A stretch of 64,000 nt of DNA. It comes from Actinokineospora enzanensis DSM 44649. GTDB lineage: Bacteria > Actinomycetota > Actinomycetes > Mycobacteriales > Pseudonocardiaceae. The notes below the pieces were generated by a model. It did no database searches. It worked only from the letters and a program-made list of their open reading frames with translations, and had not been told where the DNA came from. Shown one piece after another: positions 63,570 to 64,000 of this stretch (position 1 is its first letter; each line of letters opens with the position of its first letter). Location of the stretch: assembly GCF_000374445.1 (NCBI RefSeq), contig NZ_KB894414.1, forward strand, positions 115,569 to 179,568, written 5' to 3'. The translations under genes were made by a program, and so were the position numbers.

Positions 63570-63884
63570 TACCCGCCCCACGCAAGTCCGGCTGGTCGTG
63601 TCGCATCTCTAGTTCGGGCAGATGTCGTCGGGCAACTGCGGACACGTCTCGGCAAATCTCGTCTGGTAGTGACTCCCCGTGCCGCGCGGACAGCGCCGGT
63701 ACCGCGCGGCACGGGGGTTCGTGCAGGGTTGGCCGACCTGGCTGACTCGCGGTCGGCCCGCGTCGCTGCAGAGCGTCAGTCAGGTACGAATCGCCCAAGG
63801 GTCATTGCGCATCGCGACCTGAGCGTCGTCGGCGCATAACTCCCATCGTGGCAGAAACGCGCAGCTCACGACGGGTGCTGGTTC
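63570..63884. other. Right end of the element, non-coding
   Basis: No convincing gene on the plus strand. Contains a perfect 15-bp stem, CCCCGTGCCGCGCGG (63675-63689) with CCGCGCGGCACGGGG (63702-63716). On the minus strand 63802-63898 is the stretch that would extend the integrase frame to a stop in the circular element. Confidence 0.55.
63675..63716. terminator. Strong 15-bp hairpin near the right end
   Basis: Perfect stem CCCCGTGCCGCGCGG / CCGCGCGGCACGGGG, 12-base loop, no T tract. Probably a terminator for the cassette. Confidence 0.55.
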
Positions 63885-63900
63885 GTGTGGATGCTGTACG

Positions 63901-64000
63901 AGCCTGCCCGGGGGCACTCACTCTGGGCGACCTGTGTTCGCGGAAAGCGCGAACTGGGTCGTTCGTTGTTTTTTCTGGGGTGCGACCCCAGACCCGCCCG
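63901..64000. other. Host flank after the element
   Basis: About 100 bases to the window end without a gene. Holds small stems TTCGCG-GAAAG-CGCGAA (near 63935) and TCTGGGGT-GCG-ACCCCAGA (near 63975) after a T-rich run. Confidence 0.4.

Larger units (their letters stand above)
55524..63900. mobile_element. Integrated element of about 8.4 kb at tRNA-Arg
   Basis: Left end CGTACAGCATCCACAC (55524-55539) next to tRNA-Arg. Right end GTGTGGATGCTGTACG (63885-63900) is its exact reverse complement. A shared ACG core joins host DNA on both sides. Carries a serine integrase reading outwards, an unknown partner gene, and the regulator-peptide-oxygenase-reductase-kinase cassette. No replication, transfer or capsid genes are seen. 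A 15-base imperfect copy of the tRNA 3' end (CCTGCCCGGGGGCAC, 63903-63917) lies just outside the right end. Confidence 0.85.

Noticed and set aside
55511..63917. Direct repeat of the tRNA 3' end as classical tyrosine-integrase att sites
   Set aside because: The copies differ by one inserted base, and the integrase is of the serine type; the exact inverted ends fit better.
63935..63993. Terminators at the window end
   Set aside because: Small stems exist, but the T-rich run lies before the second stem rather than after it, so no direction can be assigned.

Overview
The window is high-GC actinobacterial DNA, most likely from Pseudonocardiales (Actinosynnema, Saccharothrix, Lentzea or Actinokineospora type). 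This is inferred from gene content: mycothiol-linked DinB-like proteins, RpfB, the Glp/SepX divisome pair, XRE-DUF5753 regulators, many GTG starts, and starts that look leaderless. The backbone follows the Mycobacterium tuberculosis Rv0981-Rv1009 order in reverse. At the left are rpfB-tatD-metG, rsmI and pmt. From 33 to 47 kb are tRNA-Ala, sepX, a rimJ-like gene, glp, galU, the 5-formyl-THF cyclo-ligase gene, fmdB, mscL, moaB, htrA/pepD and mprB/mprA.

Accessory genes split this backbone. Between metG and pmt are a PadR-linked drug-efflux-type ABC transporter whose ATPase gene is frameshifted, a 166-bp palindromic MITE-like hairpin that supplies the rsmI stop codon, and a DUF4185 gene. Between pmt and tRNA-Ala (12.3-33 kb) are a GlxA-type regulator, an EACC1-caspase conflict-type operon, a membrane Ser/Thr kinase, a redox/glycosyltransferase/methyltransferase operon, two DinB-like genes, a GDPD operon, and a complete vanHAX glycopeptide-resistance operon without vanRS. 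galT and a DeoR regulator sit between the mprAB and htrA homologues.

From 47 to 55 kb are a TRIC channel, an Eis-like acetyltransferase, a 3-hydroxyacyl-CoA dehydrogenase, a phosphatase, a TPR-like GGDEF protein, an orphan LuxR response regulator, and a NatAB-like ABC exporter followed by a 26-bp-period repeat and a terminator.

The most unusual region is an element of about 8.4 kb (55,524-63,900) inserted at the 3' end of tRNA-Arg(CCT). Its ends carry exact 16-bp inverted copies, so the reconstructed attP is a perfect 30-bp palindrome. It encodes a large serine integrase whose reading frame runs through the attachment site. The C-terminus therefore differs between the integrated state (a tail read from the tRNA and host DNA) and the circular state (a 31-residue basic tail). 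The cargo is a compact divergent cassette: a 484-aa XRE regulator with a Nudix-like segment, then a 56-aa Gly/Asp-rich peptide, a JmjC/ROX-type 2-oxoglutarate oxygenase, an aldo-keto reductase and an APH-like kinase, closely spaced or overlapping. This could be an undescribed peptide-modifying (RiPP-like) system. That function is inference.
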